NCBI RefSeq assembly: GCF_001424985.1
Contig: NZ_LMDA01000001.1
Coordinates: 558,001-622,000, forward strand
Length of the DNA: 64,000 nt
Direction: 5' to 3'
From: Rhizobium sp. Root1212
GTDB taxonomy: Bacteria; Pseudomonadota; Alphaproteobacteria; Rhizobiales; Rhizobiaceae
Of the stretch, positions 62,329 through 64,000 are shown in pieces. Position numbers and translations under genes: made by a program. The notes beneath the pieces are model-generated. The model ran no database searches. It saw nothing but the letters and a program-made list of their open reading frames with translations, and was not told where the DNA came from. Within the stretch, counting starts at the first letter, position 1. Each line of letters starts with the position of its first letter.

Positions 62329-63834
62329 GTGGCAAAATCACCGCCCAGCCTTGAAAAGCCGACGCTCGACAAGGATCTGGACAAGGTCACCTTTACCGAG
62401 GAAGCGTCGCATTACGTGCTGAAGCCCTGGGCCGGCCTCGGGCTCGGGCTCATCTTCCTTTTGACCAGCGGCATGTTCGCGGCGCTCTATGTTCTCGACC
62501 AGCCCGGCTTCCTGATCATTGTCTTCGCAGCCGTCGTCGCCGGCTACATGGCGATGAACATCGGCGCAAACGATGTCACCAACAATGTCGGGGCAGCCGT
62601 CGGCGCACGCGCGATCAGCATGCCGGTGGCACTGACGATCGCCGCCGTCTTCGAAATCATCGGCGCGCTGTTTGCCGGCGGAACGGTGGTGCAGACGATC
62701 GAATCCAGCATCGTCTCGGCGGCCTACATGCCGACAGGCATGGCCTTCGTCTGGGTGATGATGGCCGCCCTGCTCTCCTCGGCGATCTGGATCAATATCG
62801 CCACATGGTCGGGCGCACCGATCTCGACGACGCATTCGATCATCGGCGGCATTCTCGGGGCCGGCATCGCTGCGGCCGGGCTTTCGGCGGTGCATTGGCT
62901 GAGCCTCTTCGGCATCACGCTGAGCTGGATGCTCTCGCCGGTGCTCGGCGGCGGCGTGGCAGCGCTGCTGCTCGCCTTCATCAAGACCTTCATCATCTAC
63001 CGCGAAGACAAGATTGAGGCGGCGATCTTCTGGACGCCGATCCTTGTCGCGGCGATGACCGGCATCTTCACCAGCTATTTCGTGCTGATTGCCCTCGACC
63101 GGGTGATGGAAATCCAGACAGCCAGAGGGCTCGGAACGGGTCTTGTCGTCGGAATCTTCACCCTCATCGTCATGCGGCCGGTGATCCGGCGTCAGGCCGT
63201 CGGTCTCGACAACCGCAATCAGTCGCTGCGCAAGCTTTTCGGGATACCGCTGATCCTGTCGGCGGCGCTGTTGTCCTTCGCCCATGGCGCAAACGACGTT
63301 TCGAATGCGGTCGGCCCGCTTTCCGGCATCGTCACGCAGTTGAAGACCGCAGCAGTCGGCCCTTACTCGGCCATCCCGTTCTGGGTGATGCTGATCGGGG
63401 CGCTCGGCATTTCCTGCGGACTGCTGCTGTTCGGACCGCGGCTCATTCGCGTCGTTGGCCATGAGATCACCCGCCTCAATCCGATGCGGGCCTTTTGCGT
63501 GGCGCTCTCGACTGCGATAACCGTCATCCTGGCCTCCACCTTCGGCCTGCCCGTCTCGACCACCCATATCGCCGTCGGCGCCGTCTTCGGCATCGGCTTT
63601 TTCCGCGAATGGTACACCCGCAATTCGAAGCGGCGGCTGGAATATGTGCGCCAGAAAACCGGCCACGACAATTTCGAACTCCGCGCCCAGCAAAACCCCG
63701 ACGAGCAGCATCGCCGCCGGCTGGTGCGCCGCTCGCATATCCTGACGATCGTCGGTGCATGGGTGATCACGGTGCCGATTTCAGCATTGCTTTCGGCGGC
63801 GGTCTACGGTCTCTTCTATCTGCTTTTCATGTAA
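62329..63834 (+). CDS. pit: PiT-family inorganic phosphate transporter (long form)
   Basis: The GTG at 62329 has GGAGGAG five bases upstream; this gives 501 residues. About 12 membrane segments include the two PHO4/PiT signature halves with GANDVTNNVGAAVGA (about 83-97) and AHGANDVSNAVGP (about 320-332), plus STTHSIIGG and STTHIAVGA. PiT proteins import Pi with H+ or Na+ at moderate affinity. The cytosolic N-terminus (about 40 residues) and the basic linker before the last helix (YVRQKTGHDNFELRAQQN) make this a long form. No DUF47 partner gene precedes it, in contrast with the orfA-pit pairs of many rhizobia. The rsmE gene follows after 9 bp. Confidence 0.93.
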   Translation: MAKSPPSLEKPTLDKDLDKVTFTEEASHYVLKPWAGLGLGLIFLLTSGMFAALYVLDQPGFLIIVFAAVVAGYMAMNIGANDVTNNVGAAVGARAISMPVALTIAAVFEIIGALFAGGTVVQTIESSIVSAAYMPTGMAFVWVMMAALLSSAIWINIATWSGAPISTTHSIIGGILGAGIAAAGLSAVHWLSLFGITLSWMLSPVLGGGVAALLLAFIKTFIIYREDKIEAAIFWTPILVAAMTGIFTSYFVLIALDRVMEIQTARGLGTGLVVGIFTLIVMRPVIRRQAVGLDNRNQSLRKLFGIPLILSAALLSFAHGANDVSNAVGPLSGIVTQLKTAAVGPYSAIPFWVMLIGALGISCGLLLFGPRLIRVVGHEITRLNPMRAFCVALSTAITVILASTFGLPVSTTHIAVGAVFGIGFFREWYTRNSKRRLEYVRQKTGHDNFELRAQQNPDEQHRRRLVRRSHILTIVGAWVITVPISALLSAAVYGLFYLLFM

Positions 63835-63843
63835 GGGGCTTTC

Positions 63844-64000
63844 ATGCGGGCCAATTTCCGGATGCAGCGGCTGTTCATCGACGCGCCGCTTTCAAAGGGC
63901 GCTGTCTACGAGGCGACCAAGGAACAGTATAACTATCTCGTCAACGTGCTGCGGTTCGAGGAAGGGCATGCCGTGCTGGCCTTTAACGGCCGCGACGGCG
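63844..64000 (+). CDS. rsmE: 16S rRNA (uracil(1498)-N(3))-methyltransferase, N-terminal part (cut by window edge)
   Basis: The first 52 residues of an open frame that runs to the window end: [20 protein letters not shown] with [18 protein letters not shown] and the GRDG turn. This is the PUA-like N-terminal domain of RsmE, which methylates U1498 of 16S rRNA; the SPOUT domain lies outside the window. It starts 9 bp after the phosphate transporter gene and may be cotranscribed with it. Confidence 0.85.
   Translation, partial: MRANFRMQRLFIDAPLSKGAVYEATKEQYNYLVNVLRFEEGHAVLAFNGRDG

Overview
The window is GC-rich, densely coded chromosomal DNA from an alphaproteobacterium of the Rhizobiales, most probably Rhizobiaceae. 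The evidence is the gene content and style: short HisG paired with HisZ, groESL behind a CIRCE element, lpxK/DUF2093, waaA/DUF4170, TIGR01459 HAD, DUF3422, a rhizobial-type flagellin with conserved ends, and many palindromic intergenic repeats of the kind common in rhizobia. The genus cannot be fixed from this sequence alone. I see no phage, insertion sequence, CRISPR array, rRNA or tRNA gene.

Layout. 1-2.7 kb: truncated methyl-accepting chemotaxis receptor and two tandem LuxR-type regulators with degenerate autoinducer pockets. 2.9-7.1 kb: an IclR regulator divergent from a sugar operon (SDR sugar dehydrogenase, dgoK, dgoA, SMP-30 lactonase) that looks like a De Ley-Doudoroff-type galactose route, without the dehydratase. 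7.1-8.2 kb: PRC-barrel exported protein behind an EcfG-type stress promoter. 8.3-14.1 kb: MttB-family methyltransferase divergent from a LysR regulator, then a GGDEF-EAL protein and a PAS-PAS-receiver protein. 14.4-24 kb: mutL and a lipid A/Kdo cluster (lpxK, waaA, DUF4170, CysQ-like phosphatase, PmbA), interrupted by a lone flagellin gene and a HAD phosphatase. 24-32.3 kb: KefB-type antiporter, patatin, rsmD, a pseudouridine synthase with a very long disordered tail, tadA, an ECF42-type sigma factor with its DGPF-domain neighbour, and a GNAT acetyltransferase.

32.5-42.3 kb: lipoprotein, ileS, DUF4415-like protein, ribF and HAD genes in one direction, chrA, then groESL. 42.3-43.4 kb: AT-richer intergenic region and a small PAS-like orphan protein. 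43.4-49 kb: FAD oxidoreductase, methyltransferase, hisG-hisZ-hisS. 49-54 kb: XRE regulator, a paralogue of the PAS-like orphan, a small Cys/His-rich exported protein next to DUF305, tag, and two L,D-transpeptidases. 54-59 kb: glycolate oxidase glcDEF with a divergent LysR regulator. 59-64 kb: DUF3422, FadR/GntR regulator behind a near-perfect palindrome, NUDIX hydrolase, PiT phosphate transporter, and the start of rsmE.

The most interesting points are the two homologous small PAS-like proteins (42786-43232 and 49743-50273), the orphan flagellin inside the lipid A cluster, the family of CCCTTCTCCCC palindromes that interrupts operons and appears to have been captured in frame inside chrA, and the MttB homologue with no corrinoid partner.
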